From the NCBI GenBank assembly GCA_021780225.1, contig JAJXZF010000078.1, forward strand, positions 37,366 through 101,365: a stretch of DNA of 64,000 nt. Reading direction: 5' to 3'. A program made the position numbers and the translations under genes. Below the pieces are notes generated by a model. The model did no database searches. It was not told the origin of the DNA and was given only the letters and a program-made list of their open reading frames with translations. This DNA is from Deltaproteobacteria bacterium (GTDB lineage Bacteria; Desulfobacterota; Binatia; Binatales; Binataceae). Positions 16,955 through 24,748 of this stretch are shown here, piece after piece (position 1 is the stretch's first letter; each line of letters starts with the position of its first letter).

Positions 16955-17568
16955 GTGAGATTCGGATATACATTGAAGGCGGTGGCGACGGCAGTGAATC
17001 CAAAGCGGCCATTCGCGAGGGCTTCGGCCAATTCTTCGACCCTCTACGACAACTTGCACGCGAGCGACGTATCCGATGGCGAGTGATTGCATGTGGTGGT
17101 CGCAGCGCAGCTTTTGATAATTTCAAGACAGCTCTGAAGGATCACTCAAGCGCATTCAACGTCCTTTTGGTGGATTCCGAAGGTCCGGTCTCAAAAACTC
17201 CTTGGAACCATTTGCTTGCTCGAGATGGATGGGCAATACCTGCTGTCGGCGATGAACAGTGCCATCTCATGGTCCAATCCGTTGAGGCGTGGCTTGTGGT
17301 CGATCGCGCCGCTCTCCGGAATTTCTATGGCGCCGAGTTTATTGAGAGCGCGCTCCCAACCCATGCCAGTATCGAGACCATCCCCACAAAAAACCTCGGA
17401 TCCGCCCTGGAACGAGCCACTCGCAACACATCCAAGGGACCGTACCATAAGATTCGCCATTGTTCGGCTTTGCTCAAAAGACTTGATCATACCGTTGTCC
17501 GCTCCGGAGCGTCCTATTGCGAACGACTCTTCACGACGCTCGCCGCACAGATGGGGACGACTATCTGA
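16948..17568 (+). CDS. DUF4276-family protein, TOPRIM-like effector candidate
   Basis: 206 residues from the ATG at 16948, which lies inside the ATPase gene (ATGGTGA, 7-base overlap), implying coupled translation. The N-terminal IRIYIEGGGDGSESK places Glu10 in the spot of the TOPRIM catalytic Glu, and FNVLLVDSEGPV (Asp76, Glu78) resembles the second acidic TOPRIM motif. Later DEQCHLMVQSVEAWLVVD and KGPYHKIRHCSALL match the DUF4276 family as I recall it. Such proteins are commonly encoded after AAA_21 ATPases. Predicted role: nuclease or nucleic-acid-acting effector controlled by the ATPase. Base composition is lower in GC than the surroundings. No activity is proven. Confidence 0.78.
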   Translation: MVSEIRIYIEGGGDGSESKAAIREGFGQFFDPLRQLARERRIRWRVIACGGRSAAFDNFKTALKDHSSAFNVLLVDSEGPVSKTPWNHLLARDGWAIPAVGDEQCHLMVQSVEAWLVVDRAALRNFYGAEFIESALPTHASIETIPTKNLGSALERATRNTSKGPYHKIRHCSALLKRLDHTVVRSGASYCERLFTTLAAQMGTTI

Positions 17569-17769
17569 TGAGCGCGGCCAAATGCACGGGCGGAGCGGCT
17601 TATTGCGAGTAGAAACGCGGACTAGTAGTTAATTTGTCGATCTTCGCTGACGAAAAACTCAGACGGCATTAATCGCTCCGGCTTGAAATACCGTAGTTGC
17701 ATTCGCACGGAAAGTTTGCGAGCGCGCGACTCCATCAGTGGAGGCCATCGTTTATCGCCCCGGCGCGGC

Positions 17770-17907
17770 TCAAGCGTTCATCCGGATTTTTTCCAGATCC
17801 TCGCGCAGCGCCGAGCGCACTTCCGCGCCGACCTGCCTCACCAGATTCGGCCTTCGGATCCTGTTATCATGCTCAACAGCCCCCGCTGATTTGGCAAAGT
17901 TTGCCAT
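17770..17907 (-). CDS. Possible small protein (45 aa), divergent from parD
   Basis: A 45-codon frame from ATG 17907 to TGA 17770, antisense to and just upstream of parD. The product starts MANFAKSAGAVEH and ends in a charged amphipathic helix, VRQVGAEVRSALREDLEKIR. Such a Glu/Arg-rich tail is the kind seen in small antitoxins or their remnants. There is no clear ribosome site, so this could be spurious or a decayed gene. I see no other coding frame in 17569-17945; the remaining ~200 bases after the DUF4276 gene look empty. Confidence 0.3.
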   Translation of the reverse strand: MANFAKSAGAVEHDNRIRRPNLVRQVGAEVRSALREDLEKIRMNA

Positions 17908-17945
17908 TATTGATATTCTGCACATGACTTCAAGAGATAGCCGCC

Positions 17946-18227
17946 ATGCCGACCCGCAACGTCAGCCTGACCGCCGAGCAGGACGCCTTTGTCGAAAAGG
18001 TCGTGAAAGCCGGCGAATACCAGAACGCCAGCGAAGCGATTCGCGACGCGCTGCGCGTGCTTCAGCAAAAACGGCGCGAAGACGCGCTCAAGCTCAAGGC
18101 TCTGCGCGCGCAGGTCAAGGCCGGCCTTGAGGCGCTCGAACGCGGCGATTTCGTGGAAGTCGCCGACGCGGATCTCGATTCATATCTTGAAACTTTAACC
18201 GCAACGCACACCCGAAACGCATCCTGA
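17946..18227 (+). CDS. parD: ParD-family antitoxin
   Basis: 93 residues. The N-terminal ribbon-helix-helix is clear (RNVSLTAEQDAFVEKVVKAG, then EYQNASEAIRDALRVLQQ), typical of ParD/CopG antitoxins that bind DNA as dimers and repress their own operon. The C-terminal part (EALERGDFVEVADADLDSYL) is the flexible toxin-neutralising tail. The toxin gene starts 4 bases after the stop, the standard antitoxin-first layout. AGAGAT precedes the ATG. The operon should be autoregulated through its own upstream region. Length and motif make this assignment firm; which ParE homologues it cross-reacts with cannot be told. Confidence 0.93.
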   Translation: MPTRNVSLTAEQDAFVEKVVKAGEYQNASEAIRDALRVLQQKRREDALKLKALRAQVKAGLEALERGDFVEVADADLDSYLETLTATHTRNAS

Positions 18228-18231
18228 TCGC

Positions 18232-18597
18232 ATGGCGCGATTTCGGCTGTCGCGGCCAGCGCGAGCGGATATCGCCAACATTCTGACCGCCAGCGAAGAG
18301 CGCTGGGGAACCACGGGACGGCTTCGTTATGCCGCGCTACTAGCCGGAGCGATTCGTTTCATCGCCTCCCATCCCGAAGACGCGACGACACGCGCGCGCC
18401 GAGAGTTGGCCGCGGGTCTTCGCAGCCTCCATCTGCGCCACGCACGGCGCTGGGGTCCAAGACCCGTCGTGGAAAGGCCCGTGCACGTTCTCTACTACCG
18501 CGCGGTTGCCACGGATTTGATCGAGATAGTGCGCGTGCTCCACGAGCGGATGGAGCCCGGCCGCCATTTAGGCGTAGACCCACCGGACGAGCGGTGA
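18232..18597 (+). CDS. parE: ParE/RelE-superfamily toxin
   Basis: 121 residues, RelE/ParE fold. Family marks are FRLSRPARADIANILTASEE at the N-terminus, then RTxG-like turn GTTGRLRYAALL, SHPEDATTRAR and the late strand pair HVLYYRAVATDLIEIVRVLHERM; the final VLHERMEP is the usual ParE ending (RVLHGRMD). ParE toxins poison DNA gyrase, while RelE members cleave mRNA; the absence of obvious RelE catalytic Lys/Arg clusters and the ParD partner favour ParE. It is translated 4 bases after the antitoxin. It extends 14 residues beyond the usual end. Appears intact. Confidence 0.92.
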   Translation: MARFRLSRPARADIANILTASEERWGTTGRLRYAALLAGAIRFIASHPEDATTRARRELAAGLRSLHLRHARRWGPRPVVERPVHVLYYRAVATDLIEIVRVLHERMEPGRHLGVDPPDER

Positions 18598-18701
18598 TGC
18601 TTTCGCGAACGGCGGCGGCGATTGCATGTGGGCGCCGAGTTCGCTAGCTCTCACCCCAAACGCGGCCGCATCGACAGGCGGCCAAGCGACGGAGCCGCAT
18701 C

Positions 18702-19508
18702 ATGCCAGCTTTGCTGTTCGAGGTCCGCGACCATATCGCCTATCTCACCGTCAACCGTCCCGAAGTCCATAACGCGCTCAATCCCGAAGTGATGGTGCGG
18801 ATGGCCGAGGCGTGGCGGCGCGTCAACGAGGACGACGAAATCCGCGCCGCGATCGTCACCGGCGCGGGCGACAAATCCTTCTCGGCCGGAGCCGACCTCG
18901 GCAAGCTGATCCCGCTCTTCACCGGCGCGCGCAAGCCCGAGGACGAGTGGGACCAGAAGCTCTTCGCCGACCGCAGGCTCGGCGACCAGGCGCTGCTGCG
19001 CAAATTCGACGTCGACAAGCCGATTATCGCCGCCGTCAACGGCTCCTGTATCGCCGGAGGGTTCGAGCTGATGCAGGCGTGCGATCTGCGCGTGGTCGCC
19101 GAACACGCGCGCTTCGGCCTGCAAGAGGTCAAATGGGCGATCGTGCCGGCCGGCGGTTCTCTCGTCCGGCTGCAGCGGCAGATGCCCTACTGCAAGGCGA
19201 TGGAAATCCTGCTGACCGGAAATCTGATCGACGCGGCCGAGGCCTACCGGCTGGGACTGGTTAACTACGTCATGCCGGCCGGCCAGGTGATGGCGAAGGC
19301 GGAGGAGCTGGCCGCGACGATCGCGGCCAACGGCCCGCTCGCCGTCAAGGCGATCAAGCAGGGCGTGCGCCGCGCCGTCGGCCATCCCTACGAGGAAGGC
19401 TTCTCGATCGAAAACGAGGTCACGCGCCCGGTGATGAAATCCCGCGACGCGCAGGAAGGGCCGCGCGCCTTCATGGAAAAGCGCAAACCGCATTACCAGG
19501 GCCGCTGA
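18702..19508 (+). CDS. Enoyl-CoA hydratase/isomerase family protein
   Basis: 268 residues, crotonase fold, cytoplasmic. FEVRDHIAYLTVNRPEVHNA begins the domain; the first oxyanion loop is GAGDKSFSAGADL, and GSCIAGGFELMQACDLRV carries one acidic residue. GLQEVKWAIVPAGGSLVRL supplies the second Glu, so both hydratase Glu positions are filled and the enzyme should be active. The C-terminal trimerisation helices end EGPRAFMEKRKPHY. The rhodanese-domain gene follows by 38 bases and may be co-transcribed. A decayed paralogue lies at 23058-23427 with the same N- and C-terminal sequences. Substrate unknown; fatty or aromatic acyl-CoA breakdown is likely. Confidence 0.93.
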   Translation: MPALLFEVRDHIAYLTVNRPEVHNALNPEVMVRMAEAWRRVNEDDEIRAAIVTGAGDKSFSAGADLGKLIPLFTGARKPEDEWDQKLFADRRLGDQALLRKFDVDKPIIAAVNGSCIAGGFELMQACDLRVVAEHARFGLQEVKWAIVPAGGSLVRLQRQMPYCKAMEILLTGNLIDAAEAYRLGLVNYVMPAGQVMAKAEELAATIAANGPLAVKAIKQGVRRAVGHPYEEGFSIENEVTRPVMKSRDAQEGPRAFMEKRKPHYQGR

Positions 19509-19546
19509 ACCATAATCCGCATCGCATCCGAACGAAGGAATTCGCC

Positions 19547-19957
19547 ATGCCGCCGAAATTGAAAAAGGGCGTAAAAGAACTGGTCGCCGAAGCCAGCGCG
19601 CAAATCGAAACCGTCAGCGCCGAACAGGCGATCGCGATGAAGGACGATCCCGGCGTGATGCTGGTCGATATCCGCGATATCCGCGAGCTGCAACGCGACG
19701 GCCGCGTGCCGGGCGCCTATCATGCGCCGCGCGGGATGCTCGAGTTTTGGGTCGATCCCGAAAGCCCCTATTACAAGGAAGCCTTCGGCGCCGGCAAAAA
19801 GCTGGTGATCTTTTGCGCGGGCGGCGGACGTTCGGCGCTCGCCGCGCTCGTGCTCAAGGACATGGGCGTCGCTCCGGTCTGCCATATCGGCGCCGGGTTT
19901 CGGGGATGGAAGGCGGCGGGCGGTCTGGTTGAGACGATGCCGTCGCGCAAGGAATAG
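19547..19957 (+). CDS. Rhodanese-like domain protein
   Basis: 136 residues, single rhodanese domain. VMLVDIRDIRELQRDGRVPG is the N-terminal fingerprint and GAYHAPRGMLEFWVD the next loop. The active-site loop KLVIFCAGGGRSALAAL has the persulfide-forming Cys followed by five residues and Arg-Ser, as in active single-domain sulfurtransferases. The final helix GFRGWKAAGG completes the fold. Soluble. The 38-base gap from the enoyl-CoA hydratase gene, same strand, suggests a shared transcript, but what connects the two is not known. Likely thiosulfate or protein-persulfide sulfurtransferase. Confidence 0.92.
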   Translation: MPPKLKKGVKELVAEASAQIETVSAEQAIAMKDDPGVMLVDIRDIRELQRDGRVPGAYHAPRGMLEFWVDPESPYYKEAFGAGKKLVIFCAGGGRSALAALVLKDMGVAPVCHIGAGFRGWKAAGGLVETMPSRKE

Positions 19958-20036
19958 GGTTGACGCGAGAGCCGTCGCGGGACGGCGCCTGGCGTTCCAG
20001 CCTGTCATGCCGGGAGTCGCGCCAAGCCTCCGTCCG

Positions 20037-20138
20037 CAATGGATTCGCGGGTCAAGCCCGCGAATGACGCAGAAGAGTCTGACCGGACTCGATCCGGGCA
20101 TCCATGTACATGCCGGGACACGCTCGGGCGCCATCTGG
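20037..20138 (-). repeat. Core fragment of the 200-bp inverted-repeat element
   Basis: GGATTCGCGGGTCAAGCCCG then CGAATGACGCAGA and GGACTCGATCCGGGCATCCA match the central double hairpin of the elements at 34957, 49592 and 55753, but the terminal GTGTGGCGTCCC repeats are missing. A decayed or truncated copy, lying between convergent genes. Confidence 0.55.
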
Positions 20139-20168
20139 CGCCACGGGCGCGATCGCGCCGCGACATGG

Positions 20169-20990
20169 TCAAAAAAGCCAGCCGATCGTGCCTTTTTCGA
20201 ACGTGCCGTGCTGATTCGTCGTGATTCCGAAGCCGACGCCAAAATTGAACTCAAGTTGCGGCATCAGGTAGAGGTTGACGGCGGGAACGATAAACTGCTG
20301 CTGTTCCGGCCAGATATACGGTTCTTTGACCGCTCCTATATCGCCGAAATATTCCAACGACGGCTCAAACCACTTGGTCAGCAGATAGCTTATCTGACCC
20401 ATCGGCTCCAATGAGATTCCCGCCCGCGTTCCCGGCCCGCTGAACTGCTTTTCGAAGGAGAAATTGGCTATCGCGGTCAAACGCCGCCAATGAGTTTCGA
20501 CAATCGGCATGAACTCGATATTGAACGGATCCGGTACGGCCGCGCGGCGCATGTACTGCAGCTCGATATTCGCGCCGAATTGGACCGGCCAATCCTCGGT
20601 CTGCGGGATGCCGAAATGGACCTTGCTGCGTGCGCCCGCGTATTCCCATTTGCCCGGCTCGAACATCGCGGTGCAGAGATATTGCCCCACTTCCAGATAC
20701 GGCAGCAGGCCGTAGGTTAATTCGTAGGTGGCGTGCGTTTGATAGAGCGGGAGATTTGATTTGGACGCTTCCCCGACCGCCGTGCTGATGTAATTGGAGT
20801 GCAATTCGGCCATAAATTGGCCTTCCGGCACGGTATCGATCGAATAAATCTGAATTTCGTAGAAGTCGGTCGCATTTGCGACGCGCGGCATAACCAGAAC
20901 CGCCAGCAGCAAACAAACGCCAAGCGCCAGAACGGAAAATCGATCCCGGCCAGCGGCGCCGGATCGGCGCCCTGCGGCGCCTCGCGCCAC
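20169..20990 (-). CDS. Putative outer-membrane beta-barrel protein
   Basis: About 273 residues if started at GTG 20990, 4 bases after the TetR gene; a longer start at 21029 would overlap that gene. A signal peptide (RFSVLALGVCLLLAVLVMP ending VANA) precedes a mature chain of alternating hydrophobic and polar strands rich in aromatic residues: FMAELHSNYIS, YLEVGQYLCTAM, FGANIELQYMRRA, LNLYLMPQ-like strands near the end, and a final GTIGWLF with terminal Phe, as outer-membrane barrels have. No family name could be assigned. Position after a TetR regulator on the same strand suggests that regulator controls it. Substrate unknown. Confidence 0.65.
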   Translation of the reverse strand: MARGAAGRRSGAAGRDRFSVLALGVCLLLAVLVMPRVANATDFYEIQIYSIDTVPEGQFMAELHSNYISTAVGEASKSNLPLYQTHATYELTYGLLPYLEVGQYLCTAMFEPGKWEYAGARSKVHFGIPQTEDWPVQFGANIELQYMRRAAVPDPFNIEFMPIVETHWRRLTAIANFSFEKQFSGPGTRAGISLEPMGQISYLLTKWFEPSLEYFGDIGAVKEPYIWPEQQQFIVPAVNLYLMPQLEFNFGVGFGITTNQHGTFEKGTIGWLF

Positions 20991-20994
20991 GGCG

Positions 20995-21591
20995 TCAGGC
21001 CTGCAATGGTCTCCGGAGGATACCGACAAAATGGCGCGCTACAACTTCCGGCGAATCGCCGCCTGAATGATACCAGACCTGCGACCAGTTTAGCGCACCG
21101 AACAAAAGCAGGCGAAGATAATGACGATCGACATCGGGCGGCAGCGGCAAATCCTCGATCAAACGCCGGAACCGCATCTCGTAATCCTGGCGAAGCTCGC
21201 GAATCCGTCCCGCAAAGGCGCCGGCCTCTTGCGGACGCGTGCGAATCATCGCCTGCGAATAATCGCGATGGGCGATCAGCGCGCGCAAATGCGCCGCGCA
21301 GGCAGCCTCCAGCCGCTTCCACGGCTCGGCGGCGTTCGCAACGGCCACATCGACAGCGTCGGCGATTCGGCGCTCGCCCTCCTCATAGACGGCCAGCAGC
21401 ATCTCTTCCTTGGATTCGAAGTGATAATAAATCGAACCCGAGAGCATCCCGACCGTCTTTGCGATATCCCGCATCGACGTGGCGTGAAAGCCGCGTTCAC
21501 TGAACAGTTGCGCCGCCGCGTCAAGCAGTTGGGCGCGGCGATTGTCTTGCCGCGGCGCGCGCAGCGGCGCTGGCGAGGAACTCACGGGCAT
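20995..21591 (-). CDS. TetR/AcrR family transcriptional regulator
   Basis: 198 residues. The N-terminal HTH region reads AQLLDAAAQLFSERGFHATS, then MRDIAKTVGMLSGSIYYHFE and SKEEMLLAVY, a textbook TetR DNA-binding domain (GSIYYHF is the recognition-helix end). The C-terminal ligand domain has LRALIAHRDYSQAMIRTRP and ALNWSQVWYHSGGDSPEVVA, the W-YH pattern of regulators that sense acyl-CoAs or hydrophobic compounds. It is followed at once by the barrel-protein gene and lies 52 bases downstream of the di-iron protein gene on the same strand, so all three may form one unit under the promoter at 22734-22763. Confidence 0.94.
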   Translation of the reverse strand: MPVSSSPAPLRAPRQDNRRAQLLDAAAQLFSERGFHATSMRDIAKTVGMLSGSIYYHFESKEEMLLAVYEEGERRIADAVDVAVANAAEPWKRLEAACAAHLRALIAHRDYSQAMIRTRPQEAGAFAGRIRELRQDYEMRFRRLIEDLPLPPDVDRHYLRLLLFGALNWSQVWYHSGGDSPEVVARHFVGILRRPLQA

Positions 21592-21643
21592 CGGTCAACC
21601 TTCTTCCTTCCGGCCGGCCGATCCCGCGAGATTGCGCTCGCGA

Positions 21644-22657
21644 TCAGACGCCGGGCTGCGACTCCAGAGTGGCCGCTCGTCCATCAATTGTGGGGTCGAT
21701 TCCCAATTTCCGCAAGTTCTCCGCCGTGCGCGGAGTCATCAGGCCGACCTTCTTCATATTCGATACGACCTGCGTGTACATCTCGCGCCGGAAAATCTGG
21801 CGGAAAAATATGTAATCGTTGCTCTTGGCGCTCTCGACCCGGATTTTCTGAATCTGATCGATTTCGCCCTTGCTGAAACCAACCTTCTCGAAGGCTTCGC
21901 GCGGGAACTGGCCGCGCAACACCAGCCGGCACGCTTCCGCGACGAAATCCTCAAGCTCGCTCATCTCCGACGGCGACAGGCTCGCGACCATGTCGGGCAG
22001 TCCGATCACCGAAAAACCCATGTGCCGGGATTCGTCCTGCAGCACCCGCTTGCTGATCGATTGCAGCACCGGATCCTGCGCCGTTTCCGCCAGCATCCGG
22101 AACAGCCCCACCGCGAAGGTCTCGGCAATCAACTGCAACCCCGCGGTCTTGAGGAACCATTTGCCCTGTCCGAGCAGATAATCGAACAGATGCTTCAAGT
22201 TGTGGTTCATCGGATAGACGCGGCCGCCGCATTTATCGAGCAGATAGCGGCTCAGGACCTCGGCATGCCGCGCTTCGTCGACAACCTGGGTCGATTGGAA
22301 AAACTTGGCGTCGTTGGTCGGCACCATATCGACCAACTGGCTGCACGCGAGCATCGCGCCCTCTTCGCCATGAAGGAGCTGCGAAATCCGCCAGCAGGAA
22401 AATTCCACGTTCAGCTCGCGGCGGGTTTTTTCGTCCAGCTTGTTCCAAAACTCGCTGCCGTAGCCGTCGATAAGGCCGTCGGCGAAAATTCCCTTGTCCA
22501 GATCCACCGGCTGCGACCAATCGATATCGCGCGAAGCGTTCCACTGGTCGCGCTTCGCGTTTTCGTAAAGCCGCCGCATATCGGGGGCAAGCACGCCGTA
22601 CTCCCGCTGATAGAGAGTCTCGTATTCGCTTTGAATGCGATGTTCAGTTTCAGTCAT
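21644..22657 (-). CDS. Ferritin-like di-iron protein (AurF/oxygenase-like)
   Basis: 337 residues, all-helical. Iron ligands are visible as three motifs: LLHGEEGAMLAC (first Glu), VVDEARHAEVLSRY (ExxH) and LQDESRHMGFSVIG (second ExxH), with LIAETFAVG giving a further Glu. This is the arrangement of ferritin-like di-iron oxygenases, such as AurF-type N-oxygenases, rather than a storage ferritin. The TetR gene follows 52 bases downstream. GGAGG lies 7 bases upstream of the ATG and a near-consensus sigma-70 promoter 80-105 bases upstream. The reaction is unknown; oxidation of an amine or fatty-acyl substrate is plausible. Confidence 0.8.
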   Translation of the reverse strand: MTETEHRIQSEYETLYQREYGVLAPDMRRLYENAKRDQWNASRDIDWSQPVDLDKGIFADGLIDGYGSEFWNKLDEKTRRELNVEFSCWRISQLLHGEEGAMLACSQLVDMVPTNDAKFFQSTQVVDEARHAEVLSRYLLDKCGGRVYPMNHNLKHLFDYLLGQGKWFLKTAGLQLIAETFAVGLFRMLAETAQDPVLQSISKRVLQDESRHMGFSVIGLPDMVASLSPSEMSELEDFVAEACRLVLRGQFPREAFEKVGFSKGEIDQIQKIRVESAKSNDYIFFRQIFRREMYTQVVSNMKKVGLMTPRTAENLRKLGIDPTIDGRAATLESQPGV

Positions 22658-22733
22658 TGAGGCCTCCGCGAAATCTGGTCGTCACCCACCGGGTTGGCGC
22701 GTTTTGCAAACGTCAATACCAAACGCTTGCTTG

Positions 22734-22763
22734 CTTATACTGAAACATCGTGCTTCCTGTCAA
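22734..22763 (-). promoter_or_regulatory. Sigma-70-like promoter for the di-iron/TetR unit
   Basis: Minus-strand TTGACA (22758-22763), a 17-base spacer and GTATAA (or 18 bases and TATAAG). Just downstream are an AAGC direct repeat and the near-palindrome CGTTTTGCAAACG at 22700-22712, possible operator for the neighbouring TetR protein. Confidence 0.75.
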
Positions 22764-23057
22764 GCGGCTGAACGCTCATTCATTACTCTCACCGGCGACA
22801 AGGTACAACCGCCACTTCGCCGGGGCGCGGCGCCACGGCTGATCGCTCTCATCGACCCGTCGCGCATCTGGATGATAATTTCGGCCGGCGCGCGATTGTA
22901 CGACGCAGATCTTGTGGTTCGTTCGCTGAAGTCCGCGCCAAACTTCCGTCGCCCATGCGCCGGCGGTGCAAAAACCGCCGATTCATTCGATTGTCCATCG
23001 GCGCGAAGTCTCTCTTAAGATATTGGAGCCACAGAAATTATCCTCCGAGGTTAGCCG
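22764..23057. other. Intergenic region, nothing recognised
   Basis: About 290 bases between the di-iron gene promoter and the first decayed enoyl-CoA hydratase. I see no coding frame, repeat or hairpin worth naming. Confidence 0.4.
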
Positions 23058-23427
23058 ATGCCCGCTCCGCTGTTCGAAATCCGCAATCACATCGCTTATC
23101 TCACGCTCAATCGGCCCGAGGTTCACAACACGATCGACCCCGAATTGATAGTTCAATTGGCCGAAGCCTGGCGACGCCTGGCGGCGAACGATTCCGGCCG
23201 CGCAAGTGATGGCGAAGGCCGAAGAATTGGCGGAAAAGATCGCCGCCAACGGCCCACTCGCCGTGCGCGCAATCAAGCAAGGCGTCGGAAGAGTATCGGG
23301 ACGCCCGCTGGAGGATGGCTTCAAGATTGAGAGCGAGCTCGCGCGCGGAGTGTTTTCCTCGGATGACGCCAGGAAAGGCCCGCGCGCCTTTGTCGAAAAG
23401 CGCAAGCCCGACTTCAGGGGAAAGTGA
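23058..23427 (+). pseudogene. Enoyl-CoA hydratase remnant with internal deletion
   Basis: The first 45 or so codons (FEIRNHIAYLTLNRPEVHN) match the intact hydratase at 18702-19508 residue by residue, and so do the last 78 (AKAEELAEKIAANGPLAVRA to GPRAFVEKRKPDFRGK). The roughly 145 codons between them, holding both oxyanion loops and both catalytic Glu positions, are missing. The junction is near 23190 and also shifts the frame by one base. The product cannot be a crotonase. The 3' end overlaps the next broken hydratase gene (GTGA). This is a real deletion, since it cannot be a sequencing slip. Confidence 0.88.
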
Positions 23428-24258
23428 GCGGAAAACCCATCGTGAACTATCAAGCCATACTGTACGAGCGGCACGGCGCCGTCGCCAAAATCATCACCAA
23501 CCGTCCACGTTACAAAAACGCCCAATCGCGCGTGATGATCGAGGAGATGGATCATGCGTTCGCCGCGGCCAACGCCGACGAAGACGTGCGCGTGATCGTG
23601 CTCGGCGCGGCCGGCGAGAGGTTCTCGTCGGGACACGATATCGGCACCCCCGAGGAAAAAGAGGACATGCGGCGCCGCCCATTTCCAAAAGGGGTGCGCG
23701 GCGAGTACGCGCTCTCGCGATATCTGTTTCTCGACGCCACTTTGCGCTGGCGCAACCTGGACAACCGACGATCGCGCAAGTTCAGGGAATGTGCATCTTT
23801 GGCGGCTGGATGTTCGCCGCCGCGATGGACCTGATCGTCGCCGCCGACGACGCCATGTTTTTGCCGGCGCTGATGCAGTATTTTTCGATACCGTGGGATC
23901 TGCCGCTGCGCAAAGCCAAGGAGGCCGTGTTCCGGGACCGCTTTATCGGCGCCGAAGAGGCGTGCCGGTTCGGATTCGTCAACTACGTGGTTCCACGCGA
24001 TCGCCTCGAAGAAGAAACCATGGCGCTCGCCAACGAGATTGCGGAAAACGATCCCTTCACGCTCAGAATGGCGAAGTTGGCGATGAACTCCGCGCAGGAC
24101 GAAATGGGCTTCAGCAACTCGATCCGCAACGCTCATTCGCAATATTCGCAATATATGGTTCACGGCCTGGACAGCTACACGAAAGACAAGCTGGAAGGCC
24201 GAGGTTTCCGAAGGTGATGCCCGGCGTCACGCAGGCGCTGAAGACCCGCGGCAAGTAG
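23424..24258 (+). pseudogene. Enoyl-CoA hydratase-like gene with two frameshifts
   Basis: Reading starts at GTG 23424 (VNYQAILYERHGAVAKIITN, then RPRYKNAQSRVMIEEMD) and continues cleanly to LRWRNLD at about 23762. One base is then missing, and the expected KPTIAQVQGMCIFGGW continues in the next frame to GLDSYTKDKLEGRG. A second missing base near 24205-24207 (a T-run) moves the true ending FPKVMPGVTQALKTRGK into a third frame, stopping at 24258. Family length fits when both are repaired. The second half lacks the usual hydratase Glu at GGW, so even the ancestor may have had another activity. Either decayed, or two local sequencing errors. Confidence 0.82.
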
Positions 24259-24268
24259 TGCGACTATC

Positions 24269-24667
24269 ATGAACGGAGCGGCGGAAAGCTCGCGCGGCGG
24301 ATGCCATTGCGGGCGCGTCGCGTTCGAGGTCGCGGGCCGCCCGGCGCGCGTGGTCGAATGCAACTGCTCGATTTGCGCGAAGAAGGCGTACTTGCATTGG
24401 ATTGTGCCGAAGGAAGATTTCCAGTTGCTGACGCCGGCGGAAAATCTCGCGATTTACACCTTCAGCACGGGCGTGGCGCGCCACTATTTCTGTCCGGTAT
24501 GCGGCGTCGCGCCGTTCTATATCCCGCGCTCCGACCCCGACAAAATCGACGTGAACGTTCGCTGTCTTGAAGGGATCGATCTCGATCAGCTCGCGATCGA
24601 TCGTTTCGACGGCCGCACTTGGGAGAGCGCCATCGCCGGATGGCGCGCGACACCGGAGCGTGATTGA
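24269..24667 (+). CDS. GFA family (CENP-V/formaldehyde-activating-like) protein
   Basis: 132 residues, small soluble Zn protein. The metal ligands are all present: GGCHCGRVAFE near the N-terminus, VECNCSICAKKAYLHWI, and HYFCPVCGVAPFYIPRS. This is the GFA fold, named after glutathione-dependent formaldehyde-activating enzyme; many members have no proven formaldehyde activity. It appears intact although it lies between two broken enoyl-CoA hydratase genes, 10 bases after the first. It could share their former transcript. Function in this organism unknown; S-hydroxymethylglutathione chemistry is possible. Confidence 0.92.
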   Translation: MNGAAESSRGGCHCGRVAFEVAGRPARVVECNCSICAKKAYLHWIVPKEDFQLLTPAENLAIYTFSTGVARHYFCPVCGVAPFYIPRSDPDKIDVNVRCLEGIDLDQLAIDRFDGRTWESAIAGWRATPERD

Positions 24668-24748
24668 TGACCGGAGTTTAGCGGCGTATGGCGCCGTTGC
24701 CTGAGTCACGATCATGATTCGCGCGCTTTACGCGAAAGGAGACTAAAG

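Noticed and set aside
23755..23770. Programmed frameshift in the second broken hydratase
   Set aside because: No slippery heptamer or stimulatory structure, and a second unrelated frameshift follows near 24205.
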